A DNA stretch of 37,684 nucleotides from Caldilineales bacterium. Its GTDB lineage: Bacteria > Chloroflexota > Anaerolineae > J102. This document shows, piece by piece, positions 1 through 8,870 of the stretch (its first letter is position 1; each line of letters opens with the position of its first letter). The stretch covers positions 1 through 37,684 of the forward strand of contig JAGFJG010000191.1 of assembly GCA_024102915.1 (NCBI GenBank), written 5' to 3'. The translations under genes and the position numbers were made by a program. The notes below the pieces were generated by a model. That model did not search any database and was not told where the DNA came from. It was given only the letters and a program-made list of their open reading frames with translations.

Positions 1-2321
1 TCCCCGAAGAAGCAGTCATTCTCCCCATCGGCGGCATGACCTGCACTTCGTGCGCTAGCCATGTCGAGAAAGCCTTGCAGGGCGTTCCTGGTGTGGAGCG
101 TGTAACTGTGAATCTGGTCACCGAGAATGCGACAGTTACCTACATCCCGGAAATCGCCGGTCTCGACGATTTCCGACGGGCGGTCGACGCTACGGGCTAC
201 AAAGTCCTGGCACTCGAGATTGAAGACGTGGACGAGGAACCGGTCGATCTGGAAGAACGCAAGATGCAAGAGGCGCGCTTCCGCATGCAGGTTGCCTGGG
301 CCTTCACCGTGCCTATTATCCTGTGGATGTTCGCCGATATGTTTTTCGGCATCGTCTGGCCGAGCGCATTCATCTACAACCTGGGTATGATCGTGCTGGC
401 CCTACCCGTGCTGTTCTGGGTGGGGCGTCGCACCTATCGCAGCGGCTTGATTGCGGTTCGGCACGGCCATGCCAACATGGACACCCTCATCGCTCTGGGC
501 ACCGGGGTGTCGTTGCTGACCGGTCCCGCCTCCTTTTTCTTCCCCGTCGCCAATTACGCCGGCGTGGCCGCCATGATTATGGCCTTCCATCTCACGGGCC
601 GCTACGTCGAAGAATCGGCCAAGGGTCGGGCCTCGCAGGCCATTCGCAAGTTGTTGGAGCTGGGTGCCAAAACCGCCCGGATCGAGCGGGATGGTGAAGA
701 AATAGAACTGCCAATCGAGGATGTGGGGGTGGGAGATCTGATGATCGTGCGGCCGGGAGAAAAAATCCCCACGGATGGCGTCGTTTTCTGGGGTGATAGC
801 GCCATCGACGAATCGATGGCCACCGGCGAATCGATGCCGGTGAACAAACACCCCGGCGACGAAGTAATCGGCGCCACGGTCAATCAGGAAGGATTGCTCA
901 AGATCGTGGCGACACGGGTTGGCAAGGACACCTTCCTCTCACAGGTCATCAAGCTGGTCGATGAATGTCAGGGGACTAAGGTGCCGATCCAGGCCTTCGC
1001 CGATCGCATCACGGGTATTTTCGTGCCCGTGGTGCTCGGAATTGCTCTGCTCACTCTTGTGGCTTGGCTGCTCATCCCTAACGTCATGTATGGATTTGTC
1101 GAGGCAGGCTCCTTCCTGCCCTGGGTGAATCCCGACCTTTCGGTGCTGACCCTGGCCATCGTCTCAATGGTAGCTGTGCTCGTCATCGCCTGTCCTTGCG
1201 CGCTTGGTCTGGCGACGCCGACGGCGCTGATGGTAGGCAGCGGCAAGGGCGCTGAAAACGGCATCCTTATCCGTAGCGGCGAAGCGATCCAGACCATGAA
1301 GGATATCAAGATCGTGATCTTCGATAAAACCGGCACCATCACCAAAGGCAAACCTGAAGTGACGGATATCGAGCCTCTTCCCGGTTTCAACCAGCAGGCA
1401 CTCTTGCAGGCAGCGGCCAGCGCCGAGCAAGGCAGCGAGCATCCTCTGGGTCGTTCTATCGTGGAGCGGGCGCGAATGGATGGCCTGAATCTGGATGAAA
1501 CCAGAGCCTTTCAGGCCGTGCGCGGCAAAGGCGTGCTCGCCACTGCCGGCGAGCACGATGTGCTGGTCGGCTCCCGGCGACTAATGCAGGAGCATGGTCT
1601 CGATACCAAATCGCTGGAGACCACTTTGCAGCGGCTGGAAGATGAAGCTAAGACGGCAATGCTGGTTGCGCTTGATGGACGACTGGCCGGCGTCATCGCC
1701 GTAGCGGATACACTCAAGGCTGATTCAGCCCTTGCCATCCAGGAAATGCACGCGATAGGTCTACAAACGGCCATGATCACTGGCGACAACCGCCGCACTG
1801 CCGCCGCCATTGCTCGTCTGGTAGGCATCGACCATGTACTGGCCGAAGTCCTGCCCGACGGCAAAGTGGCCGAGGTACAGAAGTTACAGGAGCAGTATGG
1901 CTTGGTCGCTTTTGTGGGCGATGGTATCAACGACGCCCCGGCCCTCACTCAGGCAAATGTGGGCATCGCCATTGGCACAGGTACCGACATCGCCATCGAG
2001 GCCAGCGACATTACTCTGGTTAGGGGTCAGCTCACTGGTGTCGTCGAGGCTATCAATCTCAGCAGAGCGACCTTCCGTAAAATCCGCCAAAACCTATTTT
2101 GGGCCTTTTTCTACAATGTCGCCATGATCCCGCTGGCAATGATCGGCTGGATGCACCCTGTGCTGGCGGAGATCGCCATGGCCACCAGTTCGATCACGGT
2201 GGTGGCTAACGCCAATCGCCTGCGTGGCGAAGATATCCGTCCCAGCTACATGCGGGACCAACCCTCCGCGCAATTATCCCCGCCAGCCCCCGTACGGCAT
2301 TCCGTGAACATAGGGGCGTAA
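1..2321 (+). CDS. copA: Copper-exporting P1B-type ATPase (CopA-like), 5'-partial
   Basis: Heavy-metal ATPase expected to use ATP to export Cu(I) across the inner membrane. The frame is open from position 3 to the window edge, and PEEAVILPIGG precedes the first visible ATG at 36, so the true start lies upstream. Visible in order: an HMA metal-binding domain with GMTCTSC (33-53), the ATGES actuator loop (about 820-835), the CPCALGLATPTA transmembrane copper motif (CPC at 1191-1199), the phosphorylated Asp in DKTGTITKG (about 1322), the EHPLG nucleotide-domain motif and GDGINDAP (about 1916-1940). 772 residues are visible, close to full length for CopA with one or two HMA domains. The CPC motif places it in the Cu+ subgroup (P1B-1). 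The CsoR-like/YHS gene starts 7 nt downstream, suggesting a copper-response operon. The tail after the last membrane segment is short and Pro/Ala-rich. Confidence 0.95.
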   Translation, partial: PEEAVILPIGGMTCTSCASHVEKALQGVPGVERVTVNLVTENATVTYIPEIAGLDDFRRAVDATGYKVLALEIEDVDEEPVDLEERKMQEARFRMQVAWAFTVPIILWMFADMFFGIVWPSAFIYNLGMIVLALPVLFWVGRRTYRSGLIAVRHGHANMDTLIALGTGVSLLTGPASFFFPVANYAGVAAMIMAFHLTGRYVEESAKGRASQAIRKLLELGAKTARIERDGEEIELPIEDVGVGDLMIVRPGEKIPTDGVVFWGDSAIDESMATGESMPVNKHPGDEVIGATVNQEGLLKIVATRVGKDTFLSQVIKLVDECQGTKVPIQAFADRITGIFVPVVLGIALLTLVAWLLIPNVMYGFVEAGSFLPWVNPDLSVLTLAIVSMVAVLVIACPCALGLATPTALMVGSGKGAENGILIRSGEAIQTMKDIKIVIFDKTGTITKGKPEVTDIEPLPGFNQQALLQAAASAEQGSEHPLGRSIVERARMDGLNLDETRAFQAVRGKGVLATAGEHDVLVGSRRLMQEHGLDTKSLETTLQRLEDEAKTAMLVALDGRLAGVIAVADTLKADSALAIQEMHAIGLQTAMITGDNRRTAAAIARLVGIDHVLAEVLPDGKVAEVQKLQEQYGLVAFVGDGINDAPALTQANVGIAIGTGTDIAIEASDITLVRGQLTGVVEAINLSRATFRKIRQNLFWAFFYNVAMIPLAMIGWMHPVLAEIAMATSSITVVANANRLRGEDIRPSYMRDQPSAQLSPPAPVRHSVNIGA

Positions 2322-2328
2322 AGCGATT

Positions 2329-2847
2329 GTGAATCCCGACGTTCGAGCCGAAGTTGACCGACGTCTCAAGTGCGTGGAAGGACATGTATACGGCGTGCGT
2401 CTCATGGTCGATGCGGAGCGCGCCGCCAGCGAAGTGCTGCAACAGGTTCACGCCATTCAGGGGTCACTGCGAATAATACGGATACTGCTGCTCAAAGAAC
2501 ATCTCTACGAGTGCTTACAGACCGATGAGAGCCGGATGTTAACCGACAACAGAGGTCTGCAAAAAGCGCTCGATCAGATCTTGCAATTTCAGGATATATA
2601 CTTCACCCATCCAATCTCTATCAACTCAAGCCTAAAGGAGAACCTCATGGCACAAGCAATCGATCCCGTCTGCGGCATGACCGTAGACACCGAAACCGCC
2701 GAATTCACTTCCAACCACAAAGGACAAACCTATTACTTCTGCGCTGCTGGCTGCAAAAAGGCCTTCGAACGGGAACCAGAATCCTATCTATTTATGCAGC
2801 ATTACGAAAGCGGCCACGAACCCCACGAGCATCATCAAAGCCAATAG
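2329..2847 (+). CDS. CsoR-like metal-sensor domain fused to a YHS domain
   Basis: A 172-residue protein read from a GTG start 7 nt after the copper ATPase. Residues 1-90 match the CsoR/RcnR (DUF156) all-helical repressor fold (RLKCVEGHVYG, HAIQGSLR, LKEHLYEC). Of the three Cu(I) ligands known in CsoR (Cys-His-Cys), His58 and Cys62 are present in the usual H-x3-C spacing, but the first Cys is replaced by Ala33. Residues 108-157 form a YHS domain (DPVCGM with Cys115, then FCAAGC with Cys138 and Cys142), a small metal-binding module common in copper and mercury loci. An internal ATG at 2647 (Met107) has its own AAAGGAG site, so the YHS part may also be made as a separate protein of about 66 residues. 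The tail is His-rich (HEPHEHH). The missing ligand leaves copper sensing uncertain. Confidence 0.8.
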   Translation: MNPDVRAEVDRRLKCVEGHVYGVRLMVDAERAASEVLQQVHAIQGSLRIIRILLLKEHLYECLQTDESRMLTDNRGLQKALDQILQFQDIYFTHPISINSSLKENLMAQAIDPVCGMTVDTETAEFTSNHKGQTYYFCAAGCKKAFEREPESYLFMQHYESGHEPHEHHQSQ

Positions 2848-2860
2848 AATCTTCCCATCT

Positions 2861-2903
2861 GCCACAGCGTTCTGCCAAATAAGTGGTTTCAGGGCGCTGT
2901 GGT
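2861..2903 (+). terminator. Hairpin downstream of the CsoR/YHS gene
   Basis: Inverted repeat CCACAGCG (2862-2869) and CGCTGTGG (2895-2902) with a 25-nt loop, 14 nt after the stop codon. No T-run follows, so it is only a weak candidate for a factor-independent terminator and could be another RNA structure. It separates the copper genes from the Crp/Fnr-type regulator. Confidence 0.35.
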
Positions 2904-3133
2904 AAGTTGCCAATCTTCATCGTTTCGTCACAGAGTCTTTAGAAGTCTGTTAAATCCATCGCTCATTATGTGAAAACTTCGCCGCATCTGTTAGCCTTAA
3001 TGAGCCGCCATGAAATGCTTCGGCGTTCCATGGATTGCTTGTGTCGAAGTGGCATTACGGCGCTGAGTCCGCCACACGGTTCTGTCCGATACGGTTTTCT
3101 TCCTCCACTACAAAGCGACAGAGGGCAGTGCCT

Positions 3134-3814
3134 ATGAATGACAAACTTAAGTTGCTCTCATGCCTCGAATTATTCCGCGATCTTAGTGCCAAAGAACTTG
3201 TTTTCCTTGAGAGCATGACGACTATCAGCCATGTACGCAAAGGGCGGATATTCTACCGGGCGGAGGAACGAGGCGAGACGCTCTTTGTGTTGCGTCAGGG
3301 TGTAGTGCAATTGTACAGGATTTCGCCAGAGGGAAAGAAACTTATCATCACAAAACTCAATGGTAACTCAGTGTTTGGTGAGATGGCGCTTTTTGGTAAT
3401 CAGATTCATCATACATTTGCAGAAGCGAGTGACGATTGTACTGTTGTTGTGATGGATTGTCAGGTGCTAGAACGATTGGTACTACAGAATCCGCAGGTAG
3501 GCCTACGACTCATAGAGATGGCTGGGCGAAGGCTAGAGGAAGCGGAGCGTCGGCTTGAAGACATGGCATTCAATCGAGTCCCTGCCAGGATTGCCGCCCT
3601 GCTCCTTCAACTTGATGCCAACAACACGGGTGAGGTTGTCGGCATCACCCATCTGGAGATAGCCGAGACTGTCGGTACATATCGGGAAACGGCAACGCAA
3701 GTATTAGGGGAATTCAAGGACGCGGGCATCGTAAGAACTGCCCGTCGCCGTATCAGGATTTCCGACCGAGAAGGCTTGGTAATTATAGCCAACAATGTCA
3801 ACTTTCAGGCTTAG
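3134..3814 (+). CDS. Crp/Fnr-family transcriptional regulator
   Basis: A 226-residue regulator with an N-terminal cyclic-nucleotide-binding-like beta-roll (residues about 10-125, including VLRQGVVQLY and NSVFGEMALFG) and a C-terminal Crp-type winged helix (about 145-215: ITHLEIAETVGTYRETATQVL). The frame stays open to 3035, but the added 33 residues are low-complexity and lack homology; ATG 3134 follows a GAGGGC site and gives the usual Crp/Fnr length. The N-terminal Cys cluster of true FNR is absent (the Cys residues are scattered), so oxygen sensing through an Fe-S cluster is not supported and the ligand is unknown. It lies just before a two-component system on the same strand. A palindromic TGTG...CACA site at 8871-8890 is a possible target. 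Confidence 0.88.
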   Translation: MNDKLKLLSCLELFRDLSAKELVFLESMTTISHVRKGRIFYRAEERGETLFVLRQGVVQLYRISPEGKKLIITKLNGNSVFGEMALFGNQIHHTFAEASDDCTVVVMDCQVLERLVLQNPQVGLRLIEMAGRRLEEAERRLEDMAFNRVPARIAALLLQLDANNTGEVVGITHLEIAETVGTYRETATQVLGEFKDAGIVRTARRRIRISDREGLVIIANNVNFQA

Positions 3815-3818
3815 AAGC

Positions 3819-4511
3819 ATGGTCGAAAACCAAACCGCGCATAGCCCACTTCAGATTCGCGTGTTGTTGGCGGATGACCACGCTGTCGTGCGGGCTGGCA
3901 TCCGCCAGATTCTGCAACGTTCAGGGGATATTCAGGTTGTGGCCGAAGCGGATGATGGCGCACAGGCCAAGACGCTGATCGGACAGTTTCAACCAGAAGT
4001 CGCCATCCTCGATATACAGATGCCATACGTCTCCGGCATTGATGTCACTCGCTGGATTCGGGTGCATCACCGGGATATCGGCGTGCTAATTCTCACGGCA
4101 TATGATGACGACCCCTATGTCCTGGCTGTGTTACGGGCAGGGGCAAATGGCTATGTCTTGAAGACTGCCTCACCGAAAGAAATCATACAGGCGGTCCTGG
4201 ATGTTTACGATGGCCGCTCAGTGCTAGATCCGGCCATCGCCCACAAGGTGCTCAGCCAACTTGCCATTCATCAGGATCCCTCATCTATCGAATCTCTTAC
4301 TAAGCGAGAACTGGAAGTCCTGGCGCTGGCGGCCAAGGGCTTTACCAACAAGGCCATCGGTCGGCAATTGGGGATCAGTGATCGCACAGTACAGGGGCAT
4401 TTGGCCAAAAGTTTCGGAAAACTTCAGGCCAACAGCCGTACTGAAGCAGTCATGCGTGCTGTGTCTATGGGATGGCTAGACCCAGAACTCGGTGAGTTGG
4501 ACGAGGGTTGA
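3819..4511 (+). CDS. NarL/FixJ-family response regulator
   Basis: A 230-residue response regulator. The receiver domain carries the acidic pair in LLADDHAVVRAG (Asp19-Asp20), the phosphoacceptor Asp65 in AILDIQMPYVSG and Lys115 in YVLKTAS. A LuxR-type HTH follows (about 160-220: LTKRELEVLALAAKGFTNKAIG), as in NarL and LiaR. The ATG at 3819 lies 4 nt after the stop of the Crp/Fnr gene; another in-frame ATG at 3795 would overlap that gene, and neither has a strong ribosome site. The stop overlaps the start region of the histidine kinase gene, so the two form a translationally coupled two-component pair. The targets are unknown. Confidence 0.9.
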   Translation: MVENQTAHSPLQIRVLLADDHAVVRAGIRQILQRSGDIQVVAEADDGAQAKTLIGQFQPEVAILDIQMPYVSGIDVTRWIRVHHRDIGVLILTAYDDDPYVLAVLRAGANGYVLKTASPKEIIQAVLDVYDGRSVLDPAIAHKVLSQLAIHQDPSSIESLTKRELEVLALAAKGFTNKAIGRQLGISDRTVQGHLAKSFGKLQANSRTEAVMRAVSMGWLDPELGELDEG

Positions 4512-4513
4512 GT

Positions 4514-6247
4514 GTGCGGCGCATCTCAAATCGTATGTCTGGTGCACGTTTGTTTCCAGGCAATGGGCTCTCACTCCAGCTTTTCTTCGTCACCATCCTC
4601 CCACTGACTTTGCTGCTGTTGATCATCGCCTTTGGCAGTCTGGAATTACACCAGCGCGCCATGCGATCATTGGTGGGCGAGCGGGATGAACGAGCGGCAC
4701 GCACGGCTGCGCTGGCCATCGACGCCCAGTTGCGGCATCGTGGCATTCTTGTGTACAACCTGGCTGTGAGTATCGCTGAGGGCGCCTCGCCCGAAATGCT
4801 ATTAACAAACGATGCTGCGCAGTTTGAGGATTTCGACGCAGGTGTGGCCGTGCTTGCGCGGTCGGGTCAGTTAGTGGCCACCAGTGTGGATGGTGGGTTG
4901 TGGAACACACTAGCCGAACGGCGCCTGGTCGAGACAGTCGCGGATCTGGCGGCGACCGTGGACGAAAGGCCGCTTTTTAGCGATGCAGTTCTTGATGCAC
5001 AAACTGGTGATTACGTGGTCTTTGTGGCGGCGGCTCGGCCCAACAGCGCCGTGGCAATCGGTGCGTTCTCGCCGGAGCGATTGGCAGCACCCATCCTTGA
5101 GGGCGGTTTTGCCGTCAACGATCAAGCTAATGCGTTCATGGTCGATGCCCATGACCAGATACTGTTCCGAACGAGCAATCTGGTTGAGAGCGAGCCGCTG
5201 TCCGCACACGCTGGAGTAGCAAATGGGCTGAGCGGCGAAGAGGGCGCCACCTTCGTCCAAACCGCCGATGGCGAGCACGTAGTGGCTTTCAGCCCGGTGG
5301 CACCTACAGGTTGGGTGCTGGTGCTGTCGGAGCCGTGGGAAGCCGTTTCTAGCCCTTTTCTGCGCACAACCTTATTCGCTCCGTTGGTATTAGCGCCGGT
5401 CTTATTGATGGCGTTGGTGGCGTTGTGGTTTGGCGCTCGTCAAATCGTACAACCGCTGCAACGTCTCGAAACGCAGGCGGCAGCGCTGGCCTGGGGCGAG
5501 TTTGAACCGATTGAGGAGCCGGTCGGCGGTACCGCCGAAATCCGCCGTTTGCAGCGAGAACTCATTCATCTCGCTCACAAAGTGAAGCTGGCGCAGCAAA
5601 ATTTGCGCAGCTATATTGGCGCTATCACCACCGGACAGGAGGAAGAGCGTAAGCGCCTGGCCCGAGAATTACATGATGTCACCCTTCAATCCTTGATCGC
5701 CTTGAATCAGCGCGCTCAATTAGCGCAGATGGGGACGACGAGCCCCGAAGTCAGCCGCGTCATGGCCGACATCCAGCAATTGACCGGGCAAAGCATTGCC
5801 GATCTGCGGCGATTCGTGCGCGCCCTACGCCCTATTTATCTCGAAGACCTGGGTCTGGCCACGGCATTGGAGATGCTTCTGAAAGAAACCGGTGAGACTA
5901 CGGGTATGAAGACCGGGTTCCAGCAGTGGGGCTCACCCCAGCGCTTACCCGCCACCTGTGAACTAGCCCTCTATCGCATGGCGCAGGAGGCTGTGAGTAA
6001 TGTAATTCGCCATGCCGAGGGGCAAGCCGTTTACATCATGCTGGGATTTGGCGAACAAAGCGATGTGACGCTGACGATCATAGACGACGGCAGGGGCTTC
6101 ACTGTGCCTGACAATCCCGCCGAGTTTGCTTCGGCCGGGCATTTTGGCCTTTTGGGTTTGCAGGAACGGGCGGAACTTATTGGTGCAACGCTCACCATCA
6201 CGTCCGAACGACAACGGGGAACAGAGATTACTATTTATCTTAAATAG
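4514..6247 (+). CDS. NarX/LiaS-like sensor histidine kinase
   Basis: A 577-residue membrane sensor kinase paired with the preceding response regulator. It has a first transmembrane helix near residues 18-38, a periplasmic sensor region of about 240 residues (probably dCache-like), a second helix near 285-305 and a HAMP linker (about 310-360). A HisKA_3 dimerisation domain follows with the phosphoacceptor in ARELHDVTLQSL (His387), then a HATPase domain (MAQEAVSNVIRHAEG, IIDDGRGF, GHFGLLGLQERAELIG). I chose GTG 4514 because GAGGG lies 6 nt upstream; the in-frame TTG at 4508 has no room for a ribosome site. The ligand cannot be deduced. The gene lies in a metal and redox neighbourhood. Confidence 0.9.
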   Translation: MRRISNRMSGARLFPGNGLSLQLFFVTILPLTLLLLIIAFGSLELHQRAMRSLVGERDERAARTAALAIDAQLRHRGILVYNLAVSIAEGASPEMLLTNDAAQFEDFDAGVAVLARSGQLVATSVDGGLWNTLAERRLVETVADLAATVDERPLFSDAVLDAQTGDYVVFVAAARPNSAVAIGAFSPERLAAPILEGGFAVNDQANAFMVDAHDQILFRTSNLVESEPLSAHAGVANGLSGEEGATFVQTADGEHVVAFSPVAPTGWVLVLSEPWEAVSSPFLRTTLFAPLVLAPVLLMALVALWFGARQIVQPLQRLETQAAALAWGEFEPIEEPVGGTAEIRRLQRELIHLAHKVKLAQQNLRSYIGAITTGQEEERKRLARELHDVTLQSLIALNQRAQLAQMGTTSPEVSRVMADIQQLTGQSIADLRRFVRALRPIYLEDLGLATALEMLLKETGETTGMKTGFQQWGSPQRLPATCELALYRMAQEAVSNVIRHAEGQAVYIMLGFGEQSDVTLTIIDDGRGFTVPDNPAEFASAGHFGLLGLQERAELIGATLTITSERQRGTEITIYLK

Positions 6248-6584
6248 CCGATTCTGCATCCATTTTGTGCACAGGTTGAGCGACTGATCAGAGAAGACGG
6301 ATGTTGCGTAGCTGCATTTTTCTGTACTGGGTGGTCTGCACCCTGACCCTTCGCGTGTCAATAGTTGTGGTGGGAGATATCTATTACGTTAACATAACCA
6401 CCGTCCCATGTCCACGTAGCCAATATCAGAATGCAGATGCAAAATCCCCGTGATCATGACTTGACAACGCTCGCAATGTTGCTCAATGCACAGCAATTCC
6501 CGGAGTAGGGAAAAGTGGTATAATGGCGTGCAGTTTTCGTAAAGATTAGTAGTCGTTGTTCCTCAAAACCGAGGTAGAAAGCTG
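6248..6584. other. Intergenic stretch, 337 nt
   Basis: No gene is recognisable. It contains a TTGACA at 6461-6466 without a good -10 at normal spacing, and a perfect TATAAT at 6519-6524. The left end of the transposon whose transposase begins at 6585 must lie here if the element is complete, but no convincing terminal repeat was found. Confidence 0.5.
6519..6524 (+). promoter_or_regulatory. -10 box TATAAT upstream of the transposase
   Basis: A perfect TATAAT 60 nt before the transposase start. The matching -35 region (ATTCCC near 6496) is poor. It is probably the transposase promoter of the insertion sequence. Confidence 0.4.
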
Positions 6585-7889
6585 ATGAAAAATCGTAAGC
6601 ATCTTTCAGCGGACGGTTTGTTTCGCCACATGCGACAGGGGATGGTGAAAATCGAGGATCATCGGCCCAAGAACATCAGCATAGGGTTGGTGGATGCCCT
6701 GATGTCAGGACTGGCGATGTTTGCGTTGAAAGATCCATCTTTGTTGGCGTTTGATGAGCGCAGAGGGACATCAGGGAATTTGCGGAAGGTATTTGGCATC
6801 GAAGACATCTCCAGCGATACGCAGATGCGCAGCATATTGGATGGTGTGGCCCCTGAAACATTGCGACCGTTGTACAAGCAGTTGTTCAGGCAGTTGCAGC
6901 GGGGAAAGGTGTTGGAGGAAATGACATTTATGGGCAAGTATTACCTGGTATCCGTGGATGGCACAGGATACTTCAGTTCCAAAGATGTGCATTGTGAATC
7001 CTGTCTGGAGAAGTGGCACAGAGATGGGACGGTCACCTATTCCCATCAAATGTTGGGGGCGACGATCGTTCATCCAGAGCAAAAAGCAGTGATACCCCTG
7101 GCTCCGGAACCGATCATCAAACAAGATGGAGCCATGAAAAACGACTGCGAGCGAAATGCGGCCAAGCGTTTATTGGAGAAGTTGTGTCAGGACCATCCTC
7201 ACCTGCCTTTGATCGTTGTAGAGGACGCCTTGGCAGCCAATGCCCCCCATATCGGGGAGTTGCAACGTCATGACCTGCGCTACATCATTGGCGTCAAACA
7301 AGGGGACCATGGTTTTCTGTTCGATCATGTGAACCAGGCGCAGATAGAAGGAGCTACAAGGGAGTTTGAAATCGCGGAAGATGAGAGCATCCATCGTTTT
7401 CGCTTTCTCAACGATGCCCCTTTGAACGAATCCAATCAAGATGTGCGGGTCAACTTTTTGGAATACTGGGAGATCAAGTCAGGCAAAAAGACATGCCACT
7501 TCAGCTGGGTCACAGACTTCATTGTTACAGAGGCCAATGCCTATACCTTGATGCGAGGAGGGCGGGCCCGCTGGAAAATCGAAAATGAGACCTTCAACAC
7601 GCTCAAGAATCAGGGCTACCATTTCGAACACAACTTTGGCCATGGCCGACAGAATCTATCGGTTGTTTTGGCGATGCTCATGATGTTGGCCTTTGCCATT
7701 GACCAGGCGCAGCAATTGGCCTGTTCACTCTTCCAGGCAGCTTGGCAGAAAGTTGGTAGCAAACGTCGCTTGTGGGAACGGATGCGCTCTTTGTTTCACG
7801 AATTGCCGATGGAATCGATGTCTGACATATGGCGGGCTATTGCATTTGGTTTTCGGGTCGAACAAGTTGTGATCTATGATTCATCCTAG
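6585..7889 (+). CDS. DDE transposase, IS4-like (resembles proteins annotated ISNCY)
   Basis: A 434-residue, apparently intact transposase. A catalytic DDE set is visible: Asp125 in VSVDGTGYF, Asp214 in IVVEDALAAN and Glu333/Glu335 in WKIENETFNTLKNQGYHFEHN; this last stretch is the Y-x2-R-x-E-like signature region of IS4-type enzymes. The protein has no frameshift or internal stop, so the element may be active. I recall close relatives in many bacteria, annotated variously as IS4-family or ISNCY. Terminal inverted repeats and target duplication could not be defined, so the element's edges remain open. It separates the two-component system from the DoxX-like gene. Confidence 0.88.
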   Translation: MKNRKHLSADGLFRHMRQGMVKIEDHRPKNISIGLVDALMSGLAMFALKDPSLLAFDERRGTSGNLRKVFGIEDISSDTQMRSILDGVAPETLRPLYKQLFRQLQRGKVLEEMTFMGKYYLVSVDGTGYFSSKDVHCESCLEKWHRDGTVTYSHQMLGATIVHPEQKAVIPLAPEPIIKQDGAMKNDCERNAAKRLLEKLCQDHPHLPLIVVEDALAANAPHIGELQRHDLRYIIGVKQGDHGFLFDHVNQAQIEGATREFEIAEDESIHRFRFLNDAPLNESNQDVRVNFLEYWEIKSGKKTCHFSWVTDFIVTEANAYTLMRGGRARWKIENETFNTLKNQGYHFEHNFGHGRQNLSVVLAMLMMLAFAIDQAQQLACSLFQAAWQKVGSKRRLWERMRSLFHELPMESMSDIWRAIAFGFRVEQVVIYDSS

Positions 7890-8206
7890 TCCGCTTACTA
7901 GGCCCGCAATCTGTATATGGCTCAGGGTGATATCTCTAGGTCTATTTCCTCCTGCTCAGCAATTGAAATTCGGCTGTCTCAGAACGTATCGAATGCATAA
8001 ATTCAACAAATTCTATCCACACAATCGCTCCAACAGTCCTTTTTCGTTGTCATTTACCTTGGCGTAGCTTCACTCCGGGAGCCGCTGCTCAATGCATCTT
8101 ATTTGGTGTACGTTCTAGTCTTTCTGACTGATCAAAACACAAATACCGTAAACGGCAACGAAGCGTTGCCGTTTACGGTATTTGTGAGTATGTGGAACGA
8201 TGAGGT
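7890..8206. other. Intergenic stretch, 317 nt
   Basis: It probably holds the right end of the insertion sequence just after 7889. Apart from the strong hairpin at 8138-8186, I see no coding potential or RNA gene. Confidence 0.45.
8138..8186 (-). terminator. Perfect 23-bp hairpin, terminator of the DoxX-like gene
   Basis: Two perfectly complementary 23-nt arms (8138-8160 and 8164-8186) separated by a 3-nt loop AAG, 20 nt beyond the stop of the minus-strand DoxX-like gene. Read on the minus strand the stem is followed by TTTTGATC, a short U-tract, which fits an intrinsic terminator. The stem is unusually long and perfect for a terminator. Confidence 0.65.
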
Positions 8207-8815
8207 TCAGGCGGTATTAGGCACCATGCGGGTATCAGATGCTGGTTGCATATCATCTGGTAGATTCTGCTTCCAAGGAACCCCCATCCAGCGCATGAGG
8301 AAGTAGTCTGCGCCCAGATAACCGGCGATCTTCCAGGCAAGAATCAGCAACACGGCTGCGACAAGCAGGAGACCATTGGTACTGGCGGCACCAGCCATGA
8401 TGAAGTTCCAGTTCATGAAAGCGCCAAAGAAAGCGGCGATGCCCACGAAGGCGCCGATGATGAGTGCGATACCAATTAGCAACTCGCCCCAAGCCACAAG
8501 TTTGCCGAACCAAGTATACCATTCGTTCTGCAGCATGAAGGCGATGACATCGCGGTACCAGTCGAAGGCGATTGGGGGGCGTCCTTCAGCGGGTATTTGG
8601 ACGGCTCCCGTCCAGAAACCCTTGAGTGCAACGCCGGTCTCGACCCAGGCCGGGTTGGTGACTTTGTGCAGAGCTGCGTCGATCCAGCTGTACCCAAGCC
8701 AAACCCGTACAACCAGCCAAAGCCAACTCATCCGCACGTCGGAAAAGAGGAATTGGGCAATAGGGGGATCTGCAATGATTCGTCCTTTTTGAAAGACAGG
8801 AACTTTAGGAGACAT
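8207..8815 (-). CDS. DoxX/DoxD-like integral membrane protein
   Basis: A 202-residue membrane protein of the DoxX/TQO small-subunit family. Four hydrophobic segments are visible (WLWLVVRVWLGYSWID, a segment after YTWFGKLVAWGELLIGIALIIGAF split by loops, a Gly/Ala/Phe-rich helix with FFGAFMNWNFIMAG, and LLLVAAVLLILAWKIAGY). The family includes the small subunit of thiosulfate:quinone oxidoreductase and many proteins of unknown role in membrane redox or oxidative-stress defence; substrate use cannot be read here. I chose the ATG at 8815 because GGAGGGT lies 3 nt upstream; the 30 residues before it are Cys- and Arg-rich and unlike the family. It is monocistronic, with a palindromic operator candidate at 8871-8890 and a strong terminator at 8138-8186. 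Confidence 0.85.
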   Translation of the reverse strand: MSPKVPVFQKGRIIADPPIAQFLFSDVRMSWLWLVVRVWLGYSWIDAALHKVTNPAWVETGVALKGFWTGAVQIPAEGRPPIAFDWYRDVIAFMLQNEWYTWFGKLVAWGELLIGIALIIGAFVGIAAFFGAFMNWNFIMAGAASTNGLLLVAAVLLILAWKIAGYLGADYFLMRWMGVPWKQNLPDDMQPASDTRMVPNTA

Positions 8816-8870
8816 GGTACCCTCCAGGATACATCGAGTGATTGGTATGAAGCGAATGATTCGTCTATCA

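Noticed and set aside
3035..3133. Longer N-terminus of the Crp/Fnr-type regulator
   Set aside because: The extra 33 residues lack similarity to the family, and ATG 3134 has a usable ribosome site.
6339..7929. CACCCTGA-type inverted repeat as the ends of the insertion sequence at 6585
   Set aside because: Only 8 contiguous bases match and such a match is expected by chance in the searched flanks; no target duplication is visible.
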